A DNA stretch of 64,000 bases from Alphaproteobacteria bacterium (GCA_017539265.1 JAFYHG010000008.1:1-64000); one strand, 5' to 3'. Counted from the first letter of the stretch, positions 42,803-52,055 are shown. Notes: generated by a model not told the origin, from the letters alone. A program made the numbers and translations.

Positions 42803-45159
42803 AATTCAGTTTAACAACTTTAAAACAATATCTAAACACAAATGCGTCGGTTTCAGAACTTGCCGATAAGATGACAATGATCGGTCTGGAGGTCGAAGAG
42901 GTTCAAGACTTATCCACATCCTTAAAAGGTTACATCGTGGGCGAAATTCGGGTTGTAGAACAACATCCCAACGCCGATAAATTGCATGTTTTACGCGTTT
43001 TTAACGGTAAAGAAGATGTCCAAATCGTCTGTGGTGCTCCGAATGTACGAGTCGGGATGAAATCAGTTTTGGCACAACCCGGTTGTTATGTGCCGAAATT
43101 TAACGAAACGATTGAAATCAGCAAACTCCGCGGTGTCGAATCGCGTGGGATGATGTGTGCCGAAGACGAATTAGGTATCGGTGATGATCACACCGGCATT
43201 GTTGATTTAAAAACGGACTTACCGGCCGGTACGCCGGCTGCGGAAGCCTTAAACGCCGATATCGTTTTTGATGTCAATGTTACCCCCAACCGACCGGATT
43301 GCCTGGGTGTTAAAGGTATCGCACGGGATTTATCGGCAACGGGTATCGGCACATTTATTGATATCCCGAAAACACCGGTTGCCGGTTCTTTTGAATCACC
43401 TGTCAAGGTTCAAATTTCGGATAAAGCCTGCCCGATTTATACCGGCCGCTTTATCAAAAATGTTACCAATGGCGAAAGCCCCGATTGGATGAAGCGGGCA
43501 CTGATTGCCGCCGGTCTTCGCCCGATTTCGGCTTTGGTGGATATTACCAATTACCTCAATATTGCGGAATGTCGGCCCTTACACGTCTTTGATGCGGATA
43601 AACTCACGGGCAACATTATCGTGCGCCCCGCCAAAGAGAATGAAAAATTATCTGCCTTGGATGATCGGAAATACACCCTTTCTCCGGAAATTTGCGTGAT
43701 TGCTGATGAACGCGCCGCACAAAGCATCGCCGGTGTTATGGGCGGAACGGATACCGCCGTTTCACGCGATACTAAGAATGTCTTTTTGGAAAGTGCATAT
43801 TTTGAACCGGTTGCGATTGCCAAAGCCGGTGTCTTAACCAATGCCGTTTCCGATTCTCGCAATCGTTTTGAACGCGGTGTCGATCCGCTCAGCACCATCC
43901 CCGATAATGAACGGGCCACACAAATGATTTTGGATTTATGCGGCGGGGAGGCCTCCAAAATTGTTATAGCGGGTCAAGATCCCGATTGCGGGCGCGTGAT
44001 TGATTTTAATTTTAGTGAAGTCAAACGCCTCACCGGCCTTGAAATATCCCAAGACAAAATGGTTGAAATTCTGGAACGCTTAGGCTTTGGCGTTGCCGGC
44101 ACACAGGTTACGGTGCCTTCTTGGCGGATCCATGATGTCAGTTTACCTGCCGATCTCGTCGAAGAAATCGTGCGCATTTACGGCCTTGATGAGCTGCCGG
44201 ATTCCCCCATGCGGGCGGAAACATTACCGATCGGAACTCTTCTTCCCAAACAGAAGAAAGAAGTCGCCGTTCGTCGTGCTTTGGCGGCACGAGGCTTATG
44301 CCAAGCCATTACCTGGTCATTTATGGATTCTAAATTGGCCAAGTATTTCGGCTCTCATGGCGTGAAATTAGCCAACCCCATTGCTTCGGATTTGGACGAG
44401 ATGCGGCCCAGCCTCATCCCCAATCTTCTTTCTGCGGTCAAGCGCAATCAAGACCATGGCACGGCGGATGTTCAATTGTTTGAAGTAGGTCCCGAATTTT
44501 ATTCGGATAAACCCGGCGAGCAAAAACTTGTCGCCTGTGGCGTACGGGCAGGCGCCTTTACGCCGAAACATTGGCTGGCACAATCACGTCCGGTTGATGT
44601 TTTTGATGCGAAAGCCGATGCCTTGGCTGCTCTTGCCAGTGTAGATGCACCGGTAAACACACAAATCTTTAAAAATGCACCGGCTTGGTATCACCCCGGT
44701 CGTTCGGGCAGTATTCAACTGGGTAAGAATATATTGGCCGTTTTTGGTGAAATTCACCCCGCCATTTTAAAGGCTTTTGATATTAAGACCCCGGTTGCGG
44801 CGTTTGAACTGTATTTAGATGCCGTTCCGGCCGGTAAAGCCAAAGGAAAACTTCAAAAAGAGTTTAAGGCTTCCCCTCTTTTGCCTTTAACGCGTGATTT
44901 TGCTTTTGTAATGGATACGTCGGTTGAGGCCGCTAAAGTCATCTCCACCATTCAAAACGTAAATAAAGCCCTTATCACGGATGTATCCGTGTTTGATGTG
45001 TATCAAGGCGAACACCTACCCGCCGGTAAAAAATCTTTGGCGGTTCAGGTAACAATTCAGCCTCAGGACAAAACTTTAACGGATACAGAAATTGAGGCTT
45101 TATCTGCGCAAATCATCAACTTTGTGTCCAAAAACACGGGTGCGACCCTCAGGGCATAA
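42799..45159 (+). CDS. pheT: Phenylalanine-tRNA ligase beta subunit
   Basis: A 786-aa beta subunit. It shows the N-terminal tRNA-binding OB domain (residues about 40-150, HPNADKLHVLRV), B3/B4 editing and B5 domains (GLEISQDKMVEILERLGFGV), and the C-terminal ferredoxin-like anticodon-binding domain (PLTRDFAFVMD). I start at 42799, translationally coupled to pheS. A terminator follows at 45175. Confidence 0.96.
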   Translation: MKFSLTTLKQYLNTNASVSELADKMTMIGLEVEEVQDLSTSLKGYIVGEIRVVEQHPNADKLHVLRVFNGKEDVQIVCGAPNVRVGMKSVLAQPGCYVPKFNETIEISKLRGVESRGMMCAEDELGIGDDHTGIVDLKTDLPAGTPAAEALNADIVFDVNVTPNRPDCLGVKGIARDLSATGIGTFIDIPKTPVAGSFESPVKVQISDKACPIYTGRFIKNVTNGESPDWMKRALIAAGLRPISALVDITNYLNIAECRPLHVFDADKLTGNIIVRPAKENEKLSALDDRKYTLSPEICVIADERAAQSIAGVMGGTDTAVSRDTKNVFLESAYFEPVAIAKAGVLTNAVSDSRNRFERGVDPLSTIPDNERATQMILDLCGGEASKIVIAGQDPDCGRVIDFNFSEVKRLTGLEISQDKMVEILERLGFGVAGTQVTVPSWRIHDVSLPADLVEEIVRIYGLDELPDSPMRAETLPIGTLLPKQKKEVAVRRALAARGLCQAITWSFMDSKLAKYFGSHGVKLANPIASDLDEMRPSLIPNLLSAVKRNQDHGTADVQLFEVGPEFYSDKPGEQKLVACGVRAGAFTPKHWLAQSRPVDVFDAKADALAALASVDAPVNTQIFKNAPAWYHPGRSGSIQLGKNILAVFGEIHPAILKAFDIKTPVAAFELYLDAVPAGKAKGKLQKEFKASPLLPLTRDFAFVMDTSVEAAKVISTIQNVNKALITDVSVFDVYQGEHLPAGKKSLAVQVTIQPQDKTLTDTEIEALSAQIINFVSKNTGATLRA

Positions 45160-45174
45160 TCACCAACCGACAAA

Positions 45175-45205
45175 AGAAAACCTCACCAATCGGTGAGGTT
45201 TTTTT
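45175..45205. terminator. Bidirectional terminator between pheT and rplT
   Basis: AAAACCTCACC and GGTGAGGTTTTTTT around an AATC loop (core 45181-45187 with 45192-45198). It can serve both convergent operons. Confidence 0.88.
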
Positions 45206-45223
45206 GATCCAATCTCTTTCGGA

Positions 45224-45577
45224 TTACAGTGCTTTTTTGGCCTTTTCAACCAAATCGGCAAAGGCTTTCGGATCATTCAAAGCGATATCAGCCAAGACTT
45301 ATCTGTCCAACTCAATACCCGCTTTATTCAGGCCATTCATAAATTTAGAATAGACCATTCCGTTTTCACGCACAGCCGCATTAATCCGCACAATCCAGAG
45401 TTGCCGAATTTCGGTTCTCTTTTTGCGCCGATCCCGATAGGCGTATTTTAAGCCTTTTTCAACTTTTTCCTTAGCAACGGTATAAACTTTGGAATTGCGA
45501 CCACGATATCCTTTGGCCAATTTCAAAATTTTATTATGTTTTGCACGAACGGTCGTGCCGCGTTTTACTCTTGCCAT
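45224..45577 (-). CDS. rplT: 50S ribosomal protein L20, with an in-frame stop at codon 93
   Basis: L20 binds 23S rRNA and is needed early in large-subunit assembly. From 45577 the frame encodes [20 protein letters not shown] to KAGIELDR, then TAA at 45299-45301 (92 aa). The frame then continues without damage as [20 protein letters not shown] and stops at 45224-45226. This gives the full 117-aa L20 with Lys expected at the TAA (DRKVLADIA in other bacteria). So a single A-to-T change, a read error or readthrough are the choices. Truncation would remove the last quarter, which is normally conserved. rpmI is 11 nt upstream. Confidence 0.92.
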
Positions 45578-45588
45578 ACCAGACCTCC

Positions 45589-45780
45589 TTAATGCATAAA
45601 CTTCTTAACGATATTTGCAACAACGGTTGTCAAAACATGACTTCCCCGTGCTTTACGTTTCATTTTTTTAGGTTTATTGATTAAAAGGTGTCTTTTAGCA
45701 ACATAACCGCCTTTAATTTTACCGGTTGCAGTTGTTTTAAAACGCTTTTTCACAGCGCTTTTACTTTTTAATTTTGGCAT
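45589..45780 (-). CDS. rpmI: 50S ribosomal protein L35
   Basis: A 63-aa basic ribosomal protein starting [20 protein letters not shown]. It carries [15 protein letters not shown] and R-G-S-H-V. It is complete. AAGGAAAAAGAAA precedes the ATG. rplT follows on the same strand. No infC is upstream, so the pair has its own promoter and leader. Confidence 0.96.
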   Translation of the reverse strand: MPKLKSKSAVKKRFKTTATGKIKGGYVAKRHLLINKPKKMKRKARGSHVLTTVVANIVKKFMH

Positions 45781-45862
45781 TTTCTTTTTCCTTCAAAAAG
45801 TTGTTAATAACAGGGCGGAAGGCAGCCAATTCTGATTTTCAGCCTTTTTGCCCAACGGGCGC

Positions 45863-45891
45863 ATTATACACAAAAATGTCTCCAAAGTCAA
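45863..45891 (-). promoter_or_regulatory. Promoter of rpmI-rplT
   Basis: On the minus strand TTGACT (45891-45886) and TATAAT (45868-45863), exactly 17 nt apart. About 75 nt of leader with GC-rich inverted repeats lies between it and rpmI. Confidence 0.75.
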
Positions 45892-45950
45892 GTCTTTTTT
45901 TGACTTTCTTCTAAATCTCCATTATGCTCTACCGATTAGCCCAGCCATTT

Positions 45951-46724
45951 TTATTTAGAAAGAGGAGACGACACGCACATACCATCACCTGAGGTAGAAA
46001 AATAATACTTTCTGCTTGGGCATTTATTACATTCCTCTGCGGAGGTATAAACCATACCCCCGTAATTACAAGAATATGAATAAACAGAATCATTAAAACG
46101 GTTGGGACAACGATCCCTCTCTTTTTCCTCCGCAACAAACCTGCCGGCCGTCTCACATTTTATACATCCGGCATTAGAAATAAAATATCCTTTTTTACTG
46201 CAGGTCTTTTTCAATTCTTCCGAAGGCACTAAAAGTATTTTTTCTTCCATATAAAATTTTCGCCAAGGGTTCACAATCAATGTACTTGGGGCACCGATAA
46301 CAATATTATAGACATCATTTGCAATTCCCCACGGCAAATATATAATGCCAATTACCGTTACAATACTTGTTATTGTTCCCATTGGGATAAATAAGTAGGC
46401 GGCACTTACATCTACATCATAATTGTTAATCATAACATCATTTTCTGTAGCCCACTTTTCATCTGTCCAATCACTGATAAGTTTTAAATGATAATCCTGA
46501 TATCCTTTTTTTCTGATAATTAATTCTTTGTCCGAATAAGAACGCTCAATTGGAATGATATCGGCAGATTCAAATTCTTTACCTTCATAAATGACTTTTG
46601 CATCTGTAATACCATACTTTTTTACCAAGTCAATATCTTGCACAGACGAATAGTATTTAGGTTGCTGAACACAACCAAATAAAAAAAGACAGGATATAAT
46701 GCAAATAAATCTACTCATGGCCAT
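45951..46724 (-). CDS. Lipoprotein of unknown function, Cys-rich end
   Basis: A 257-aa protein. The signal peptide ends in the lipobox L-F-G-C (Cys 17). Residues about 105-140 include a hydrophobic stretch (LFIPMGTITSIVTVIGIIYLPWG). The C-terminal 75 residues carry nine Cys in CIKC, CNYGG and CNKC spacings. I know no family. The start ATG at 46724 has AGGATA 12 nt upstream. Confidence 0.65.
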   Translation of the reverse strand: MAMSRFICIISCLFLFGCVQQPKYYSSVQDIDLVKKYGITDAKVIYEGKEFESADIIPIERSYSDKELIIRKKGYQDYHLKLISDWTDEKWATENDVMINNYDVDVSAAYLFIPMGTITSIVTVIGIIYLPWGIANDVYNIVIGAPSTLIVNPWRKFYMEEKILLVPSEELKKTCSKKGYFISNAGCIKCETAGRFVAEEKERDRCPNRFNDSVYSYSCNYGGMVYTSAEECNKCPSRKYYFSTSGDGMCVSSPLSK

Positions 46725-46790
46725 ACAACGATAATATCCTGCTTTTCTGTAAATTACAACTTAAATTTTCCATGAACCGATTCTTTCCTC

Positions 46791-46819
46791 TTGATTTAAG
46801 CATCAAAATTTAGTATACT
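46791..46819 (+). promoter_or_regulatory. Promoter of the 173-aa unknown gene
   Basis: TTGATT (46791-46796) and TATACT (46814-46819) with a 17-nt spacer, 28 nt upstream of the start. Confidence 0.65.
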
Positions 46820-46847
46820 TTTTTCCTAACTATCAAAGGAGACGACC

Positions 46848-47369
46848 ATGCCGCAAGGAAAACATTCATACACAGGTTATTTTGGTGAAGAAATATGCGT
46901 TTTATCGGAAAGGAAAAACGCTGACGGAAAAGTTATCATTACCGGCTGGGGAACATGTGTTTCTCCGTTCATCGACCCCGCCGATGCCTATAAGGACTTT
47001 AGGGTTGAGTTTATGGTCTCCGAAATAACCGGCAAAAAAGACGGCTACTACAGGATTTTCCCCAGATCAGGAAACTGCGAAGACTTTCCCATAAAAATGG
47101 AATGCTCTTACAAAGAAAACCTCTTGCACGGTGAGGAAAGCTGGTACTCCTCATATGGGGATATTTTATCAAAGCGTTATTGGTTGCGCGGAAAAGAAGT
47201 TGAACCTTTTGAAACAAGGGAAAAAAGCGCCTTAAAAGCCAAAGAAATCAGAAAACTGTTTTCAAATCCTTCTCTCTTTGAAGGAGTAGATTCACCGCGG
47301 GTTGTCGCAATTAAATCCGGCTTTACACGGAAAACAATCGACGACTCCCTGTGTTCAAGGCAAAGATAA
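46848..47369 (+). CDS. Protein of unknown function with a MORN-like segment
   Basis: A 173-aa protein without signal peptide. The middle (YKENLLHGEESWYSSYGDIL) resembles a MORN/YwqK repeat. AAAGGAGACGACC precedes the ATG, with a good promoter above it. The tail overlaps the convergent small gene by 47 nt. It may be related to the YwqK-like protein at 22404. Function unknown. Confidence 0.65.
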   Translation: MPQGKHSYTGYFGEEICVLSERKNADGKVIITGWGTCVSPFIDPADAYKDFRVEFMVSEITGKKDGYYRIFPRSGNCEDFPIKMECSYKENLLHGEESWYSSYGDILSKRYWLRGKEVEPFETREKSALKAKEIRKLFSNPSLFEGVDSPRVVAIKSGFTRKTIDDSLCSRQR

Positions 47370-47625
47370 TTTTTTGTGAAATTTTTTTCTCTTTTTCACT
47401 TTGGGGCCACACGGGTTGTTTTTTTACCGGCTGCGGAACCTTTTCTGTTTTAATCGATGCTGCCGGTTTTGCATTTTGGACTTTCTGTGTTTTTTTATCA
47501 CTGGACATCAATGTCTGAAGCATATAAATCTTCATATCCGTCGGCATTTTGCTTTCTCCCGCCAACGGCACCAAAACGGTTCCAACCGCCAAAAGCATAC
47601 CCAGTACAGATTTTTTGTATTTCAC
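47323..47625 (-). CDS. Small secreted protein of unknown function
   Basis: A 100-aa protein if started at GTG 47625, which gives a good signal peptide (KYKKSVLGMLLAVGTVLVPLAG). The longer frame from a GTG at 47658 hides it. The mature part is Lys/Gln/Pro-rich. The RBS is not ideal (AAGGGG about 15 nt away). Its end overlaps the convergent gene by 47 nt, so one of the two ends may be wrong. Confidence 0.45.
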   Translation of the reverse strand: MKYKKSVLGMLLAVGTVLVPLAGESKMPTDMKIYMLQTLMSSDKKTQKVQNAKPAASIKTEKVPQPVKKQPVWPQSEKEKKISQKIIFALNTGSRRLFSV

Positions 47626-47699
47626 GTTATTTGACCAAGTCCCCTTAGGAGATGCCACTCTTATCGCATGGCATCACCGACACCTTTTACAAACAGGTC

Positions 47700-47900
47700 T
47701 TATCTGTTCATACCGTCCAATTTTGTCTGAACACTCGCGGCTAAATCTTTATTCTGTTTTTCTTCCATTGCGTGTTCTAGTGCCATATTATCAAAGAAAC
47801 GAGACTTCCGATACCCTCTTTGAGGATCCCGATTGTCTAATCCGCAATCAAAAACTTCTGCCGTTTTGAAATCGTTCGATGTTAAGATTTTGTCTGTCAT
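47700..47900 (-). CDS. Small soluble protein of unknown function
   Basis: A 66-aa polar protein with no signal or membrane segment. A strong AAAGGAGGATACC RBS and a TTGACA/TAGGCT promoter at 47942-47970 support it as a real gene. No family recognised. Confidence 0.65.
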   Translation of the reverse strand: MTDKILTSNDFKTAEVFDCGLDNRDPQRGYRKSRFFDNMALEHAMEEKQNKDLAASVQTKLDGMNR

Positions 47901-47941
47901 GGTATCCTCCTTTTGTCTAGTTTTTCTATCTCTATAATTTC

Positions 47942-47970
47942 AGCCTAACATGGTTTTTTGAATCTGTCAA
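47942..47970 (-). promoter_or_regulatory. Promoter of the 66-aa unknown gene
   Basis: On the minus strand TTGACA (47970-47965) and TAGGCT (47947-47942), 17 nt apart, followed by GA. This is the third TAGGCTGA-type promoter in the window. Confidence 0.5.
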
Positions 47971-47999
47971 GCCTATTTTTTAAAAAAAGTGCAAAAAAG

Positions 48000-49514
48000 T
48001 TAATCTTTCCTAAATCTGGCCGACCGATGAAAGGACAAAGCCTCGGCAACATGGGGTATTTCGACGTGTTCCGATGCCTCCAAATCCGCAATCGTTCGGG
48101 CCACCCGCAACATCCGGTGATATCCCCGCCCTGATAACATCATTTTCTGCGCCGCATCCATCAAGAATTTTTCGGCTTCAGGTGTTAATGCCACAATTTG
48201 GTTTAATATTTTACCATCTGCTTCGGCATTATTATGAATTTTATGTGTTTCAAAACGTTCTTTGGCAAACTCAATAGCCCGTAAAACCCGTTTTTGCACG
48301 GTTTCGGAAGACTCTCCCGCTTTTTGTGCGGCAAATTCCCACGGTTGAATCAGGGGCACTTCTATCTGAATATCGAATCGATCCAACATCGGTCCCGAAA
48401 TTCTGGCCTGATACTCTTCTGCACACCGTGGCGCGCGTGAGCATTCTTGCCCCGCCACCCCAAGATATCCGCATTTGCACGGATTCATCGCCGCCACCAA
48501 TTGGAATCGCGCCGGATATGTTACATGCATATTGGCCCGTGCTACAGATACCACACCCGTTTCAATCGGCTGCCGCAAAGATTCCAGTGTCTGGCGCGAA
48601 AATTCAGGCAATTCATCTAGAAACAACACCCCTCGATGCGCCAAAGATATTTCCCCCGGCCGCGCCTTCATTCCTCCCCCGACCATAGCCGGTGTTGAGG
48701 CCGTATGATGCGGATTTCTGAACGGGCGAATCGTCACCAGCTGCCCGTCGCGTAATAATCCGGCAATAGAATGAATTTGGCTGACTTCCAAGATTTCGTC
48801 TTTTGTCATCGGCGGCAGAATAGAGGGTAACCTTGCCGCCAACATAGATTTTCCAGACCCTGGCGGCCCCACCATCAATAAATGATGCCCGCCGGCTGCC
48901 GCTATTTCTAATGCTCTTTTGGCCGTTTCTTGCCCTTTAATATCGGCTAAATCCGCCATTATGGGAATTTGCGCTTCCGTATTTTCAACCGGCCGCGTTA
49001 ATAACTGCCGCCCTTTAAAATGGTTCAACAGATTTAAAAGCGAATCCGCCCCGAAAATCACGGGATTTGCCGACCACAGGGCCTCTGCGCCCTGCGATGC
49101 AGGACAAATAAAGCCCAATTCCTGCCGATTCGCGGCGATAGAAGCCGGCAACACGCCCGACACCGCCCGAATTGAACCATCCAGTCCCAATTCCCCCATC
49201 ATGATAAAGCGGTGAATTTCCTCTGCCGGCACAATGCCCATCGCCCCCAACAAAGCCATCGCAATCGGTAGGTCGTAGTGCGTACCTTCTTTTAATACAT
49301 CTGCCGGTGCCAAATTAACCGTAATATGTGCCGCCGGTAGAGACAATCCCAACGAATGCAAGGCCGCCCGCACCCGTTCCCGACTTTCCGCCACGGCTTT
49401 ATCCCCTAGCCCCACAATTGTAAAGGCCGGTAATCCGTTTGTAATTTGGACTTCTATTTCAACTTTAAGGACATGAATTCCCGCAAACGCTACGGAATAA
49501 GTGCTGGATAACAT
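48000..49514 (-). CDS. YifB/ComM family magnesium-chelatase-like AAA ATPase
   Basis: A 504-aa protein. The N-terminal Lon-like domain (GLPAFTIVGLGDKAVAESRE) is followed by AAA with Walker A GPPGSGKSM, Walker B FLDELPEF, and the CNPCKCGY-type zinc segment (N-P-C-K-C-G-Y). The C-terminal part has LSGRGYHRMLRVARTIADL. ComM promotes branch migration in natural transformation where studied. It follows the lipoprotein gene directly (TAAATG). Confidence 0.92.
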   Translation of the reverse strand: MLSSTYSVAFAGIHVLKVEIEVQITNGLPAFTIVGLGDKAVAESRERVRAALHSLGLSLPAAHITVNLAPADVLKEGTHYDLPIAMALLGAMGIVPAEEIHRFIMMGELGLDGSIRAVSGVLPASIAANRQELGFICPASQGAEALWSANPVIFGADSLLNLLNHFKGRQLLTRPVENTEAQIPIMADLADIKGQETAKRALEIAAAGGHHLLMVGPPGSGKSMLAARLPSILPPMTKDEILEVSQIHSIAGLLRDGQLVTIRPFRNPHHTASTPAMVGGGMKARPGEISLAHRGVLFLDELPEFSRQTLESLRQPIETGVVSVARANMHVTYPARFQLVAAMNPCKCGYLGVAGQECSRAPRCAEEYQARISGPMLDRFDIQIEVPLIQPWEFAAQKAGESSETVQKRVLRAIEFAKERFETHKIHNNAEADGKILNQIVALTPEAEKFLMDAAQKMMLSGRGYHRMLRVARTIADLEASEHVEIPHVAEALSFHRSARFRKD

Positions 49515-50099
49515 TTACCACCGCGGGATATTATTACCGTTGCGCCATTGTCCGTTTCCGGGATAATCCGAATGTGAAAGCACATCTTGATATCCGGCAA
49601 ATTGCGGCGTTCCGTTCAGGCGCCGATATCCCTGTTGTTCATAAGCCGCAATGCATGCCGTATCTTCTGCCGCACATTGGGCATAGGTATTTGTATAAGA
49701 AACGTTCTGTAAGGTCACCATTGCTGCTCTCGGCGGTTGCGGCGGCATGGGTTGCGATTGAACAGTCCCCGGTTCGGAATAAGCCAACGGTGGCAGGGCT
49801 GCTTGCGGTTGACTATAACCTCCATCAATTTCGCCCAAGAATATCTGTTGCGCCGGCAATTCAATCATGGTACCATCCGGTGAAATTCTGGCCTGTTGCA
49901 TTTGCGGTTGCTGGGCATTTTGAACAGGTTGCACAGTTCCTGTTTGCCCGCCCTGATTTTCCAAAACCAGCCCGCTTTCTTCCGCATATGCGCCGTTTTG
50001 ATATGTACCTTCATCATAAAATTCTTCCGAATCTTCCGCGCTCATTTCTGCGCATGCTGTCAATAATAAAAGGGGTAAAATTAAAGCTTCTTTTTTCAT
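49515..50099 (-). CDS. Lipoprotein of unknown function, Gln/Pro-rich
   Basis: A 194-aa protein. The signal peptide ends in the lipobox L-T-A-C (Cys 16). The middle is low complexity, rich in Gln, Pro and Gly. The C-terminal part (YTNTYAQCAAEDTACIAAYEQ) holds two Cys. GAGGTGACCT precedes the ATG. No family recognised. Confidence 0.7.
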   Translation of the reverse strand: MKKEALILPLLLLTACAEMSAEDSEEFYDEGTYQNGAYAEESGLVLENQGGQTGTVQPVQNAQQPQMQQARISPDGTMIELPAQQIFLGEIDGGYSQPQAALPPLAYSEPGTVQSQPMPPQPPRAAMVTLQNVSYTNTYAQCAAEDTACIAAYEQQGYRRLNGTPQFAGYQDVLSHSDYPGNGQWRNGNNIPRW

Positions 50100-50200
50100 A
50101 GGTCACCTCATATATTTAAGAATTATGATGAGAGTATATCAAACTTTTTTTTGAAATAAAAGCCTTTTTTTAAAAAAAATAAAAAATTCCAAAAAAGGTA

Positions 50201-50229
50201 TTGCATCTTGAAAAAAAATACGATATAGT
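50201..50229 (+). promoter_or_regulatory. Promoter of recA
   Basis: TTGCAT (50201-50206) and TATAGT (50224-50229), 17 nt apart, 33 nt upstream of the recA start codon. Confidence 0.65.
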
Positions 50230-50243
50230 GAGGCTACAAACAA

Positions 50244-50258
50244 GAACAAAAGGAGAAC
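50244..50258. promoter_or_regulatory. LexA SOS box of recA (alphaproteobacterial type)
   Basis: GAAC-AAAAGGA-GAAC matches GAAC-N7-GAAC exactly; on the other strand it is the known alphaproteobacterial GTTC-N7-GTTC LexA box. It lies between the -10 and the ATG and covers the RBS (AAAGGAGAA). LexA would then block transcription or early elongation of recA until DNA damage. Confidence 0.7.
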
Positions 50259-50261
50259 ATT

Positions 50262-51287
50262 ATGGAAAAAGATAAAGCATTAGAAGCCGCCCTTTCACAA
50301 ATCGAACGGGCATTTGGTAAGGGTTCAATCATGAGGCTCGGCCAACAAGGAAACGCGGTTGAAATTCCCGCCATTTCCACCGGTTCTATCGGTCTGGACA
50401 TGGCACTCGGGATCGGGGGACTCCCCCGCGGCCGAATTATTGAAGTTTTCGGCCCCGAAAGTTCGGGTAAAACAACCCTCGCCCTTCATGTGGTGGCTGA
50501 GGCTCAAAAATCCGGCGGTACCTGCGCTTATATTGATGCCGAACATGCCCTTGATCCGGCCTATGCGGGTAAACTCGGCGTTAATATCAATGATTTGCTG
50601 ATTTCTCAACCGGACACCGGCGAACAAGCTTTGGAAATTGCGGATACTTTGGTCCGCTCCGGCACAATTGATGTTTTGGTTGTGGATTCGGTGGCTGCCC
50701 TGGTTCCCAAAGCCGAATTGGAAGGCGAAATGGGCGATTCGCATATGGGGCTTCAGGCTCGTCTCATGAGTCAGGCTCTCCGCAAAATTACCGCTTCTGT
50801 GGCGCGCGCCAATACGCTTGTGATTTTCATTAACCAAATTCGGATGAAGATTGGCGTTATGTTCGGCAATCCCGAAACAACAACCGGCGGTAACGCGCTT
50901 AAGTTCTATGCCTCCGTGCGGCTTGACATTCGTCGAATCGGTGCCATCAAAGATCGTGACGAAGTCATCGGCAACCAAACCCGTGTCAAGATTGTAAAGA
51001 ATAAGGTCGCCCCACCGTTCAAAACGGTTGATTTTGATATTCTCTACGGGGAAGGCATTTCCAAAACCGGTGAATTGATTGATCTGGGTATTAAGGCCGG
51101 CATCGTCGAAAAGGCCGGTGCCTGGTTCTCGTGCAAGGGTGAACGTATTGCCCAAGGGCGCGAAAATGCCAAACAGTATTTGAAAGAGCACCCTGAACTT
51201 GCCGCTGAGATTGAAAAGGTTATCCGTAATGATGCCAAAGATCTCACCCAAAAAATGCTTGACGGTGACGAACCCGCGGCGGAATAA
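50262..51287 (+). CDS. recA: Recombinase RecA
   Basis: A 341-aa protein. Walker A is GPESSGKTT, with the MAW signature and L1/L2 loops ([39 protein letters not shown]). It drives homologous pairing and LexA autocleavage. The C-terminal acidic tail is short. Upstream is a good promoter and an SOS box; downstream is a strong terminator. Length is usual for alphaproteobacteria. Confidence 0.98.
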   Translation: MEKDKALEAALSQIERAFGKGSIMRLGQQGNAVEIPAISTGSIGLDMALGIGGLPRGRIIEVFGPESSGKTTLALHVVAEAQKSGGTCAYIDAEHALDPAYAGKLGVNINDLLISQPDTGEQALEIADTLVRSGTIDVLVVDSVAALVPKAELEGEMGDSHMGLQARLMSQALRKITASVARANTLVIFINQIRMKIGVMFGNPETTTGGNALKFYASVRLDIRRIGAIKDRDEVIGNQTRVKIVKNKVAPPFKTVDFDILYGEGISKTGELIDLGIKAGIVEKAGAWFSCKGERIAQGRENAKQYLKEHPELAAEIEKVIRNDAKDLTQKMLDGDEPAAE

Positions 51288-51300
51288 ATGCGCTTATTAC

Positions 51301-51328
51301 AAAAACGGTGGCATTCGCCACCGTTTTT
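51301..51328. terminator. Bidirectional terminator after recA
   Basis: AAAAACGGTGGC (51301-51312), loop ATTC and GCCACCGTTTTT (51317-51328): a perfect 12-bp palindrome that can stop both recA and the convergent unknown gene. Confidence 0.9.
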
Positions 51329-51341
51329 ATGTTAATTCAAA

Positions 51342-51938
51342 CTACCTGACATGTCGTCTTTCAAATTCCTTTTCCAACAAAGTCTTTGATACTTTTTCTT
51401 CTGACTCTTTTGTTAGCACCTCTTGCTCTATTATCTCGCTCTTTTCACCATAAACTTTATCCCTAAAGCCACGAACACCCCCTTCAGGCGTCAACTCAAT
51501 CTGAAAAGCAGAAAGCCCCTGTGCATTTTGGAATCTGATACCCGACTCCCAAGCATTCACAAAACACCTCGATTGATCTGTAGGTTCATTCGTCGCTGGA
51601 TCAATACAGCACATCGCCTGACCAGTCGGATCTTTTAAAGTAAGCCAAAATTCATTATGGTAATTCTCCATCCTACCTTGCAAAGACCAACGGGCTCCTT
51701 GTTCCTCTTCCTTTCCGATAATATGCCCAGGCGTTAAAGGATCTACCACATATTTTTGACCGACTCGGTCAAAGGCTACTAAATTTCTCGATCCGGTACC
51801 AATAACCATGCGCGTCAATTTTTCATCATCCGAAAAATAAAGGTGAGCCTGTTCATCGGCACTATTAAAAATAATCATTGATTTTAATTTTCCATTTTCG
51901 GTCCTCTTGAGAACGGTCACTTTTTTTGCATCAGACAT
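51342..51938 (-). CDS. Soluble protein of unknown function
   Basis: A 198-aa protein without signal or membrane segment. Three Cys lie near the middle (AMCCIDPATNEPTDQSRC). The C-terminus is strongly charged (KESEEKVSKTLLEKEFERR), probably helical. GGAGTGAATTGTT precedes the ATG and a consensus promoter lies at 51978-52006. No family recognised. Confidence 0.75.
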   Translation of the reverse strand: MSDAKKVTVLKRTENGKLKSMIIFNSADEQAHLYFSDDEKLTRMVIGTGSRNLVAFDRVGQKYVVDPLTPGHIIGKEEEQGARWSLQGRMENYHNEFWLTLKDPTGQAMCCIDPATNEPTDQSRCFVNAWESGIRFQNAQGLSAFQIELTPEGGVRGFRDKVYGEKSEIIEQEVLTKESEEKVSKTLLEKEFERRHVR

Positions 51939-51977
51939 AACAATTCACTCCATAAAATTTATTTGTAAACAATTTTG

Positions 51978-52006
51978 ATTGTAAAATAAAAATATTCATG
52001 TGTCAA
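51978..52006 (-). promoter_or_regulatory. Promoter of the 198-aa unknown gene
   Basis: On the minus strand TTGACA (52006-52001) and TACAAT (51983-51978), 17 nt apart. Confidence 0.65.
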
Positions 52007-52023
52007 ATTATTTTTATTCACAC

Positions 52024-52055
52024 AAAAAAAGGGACCGCAATTCGGTCCCTTTTTT
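52024..52055 (-). terminator. Terminator of the 152-aa lipoprotein gene
   Basis: GGGACCG (52031-52037) and CGGTCCC (52043-52049) with a 5-nt loop, flanked by A and T runs on both sides. Confidence 0.9.

Noticed and set aside
50325-51251. A 308-codon open frame on the minus strand across recA
   Set aside because: It is fully antisense to recA, its peptide has no family features, and long antisense frames follow from recA codon use.
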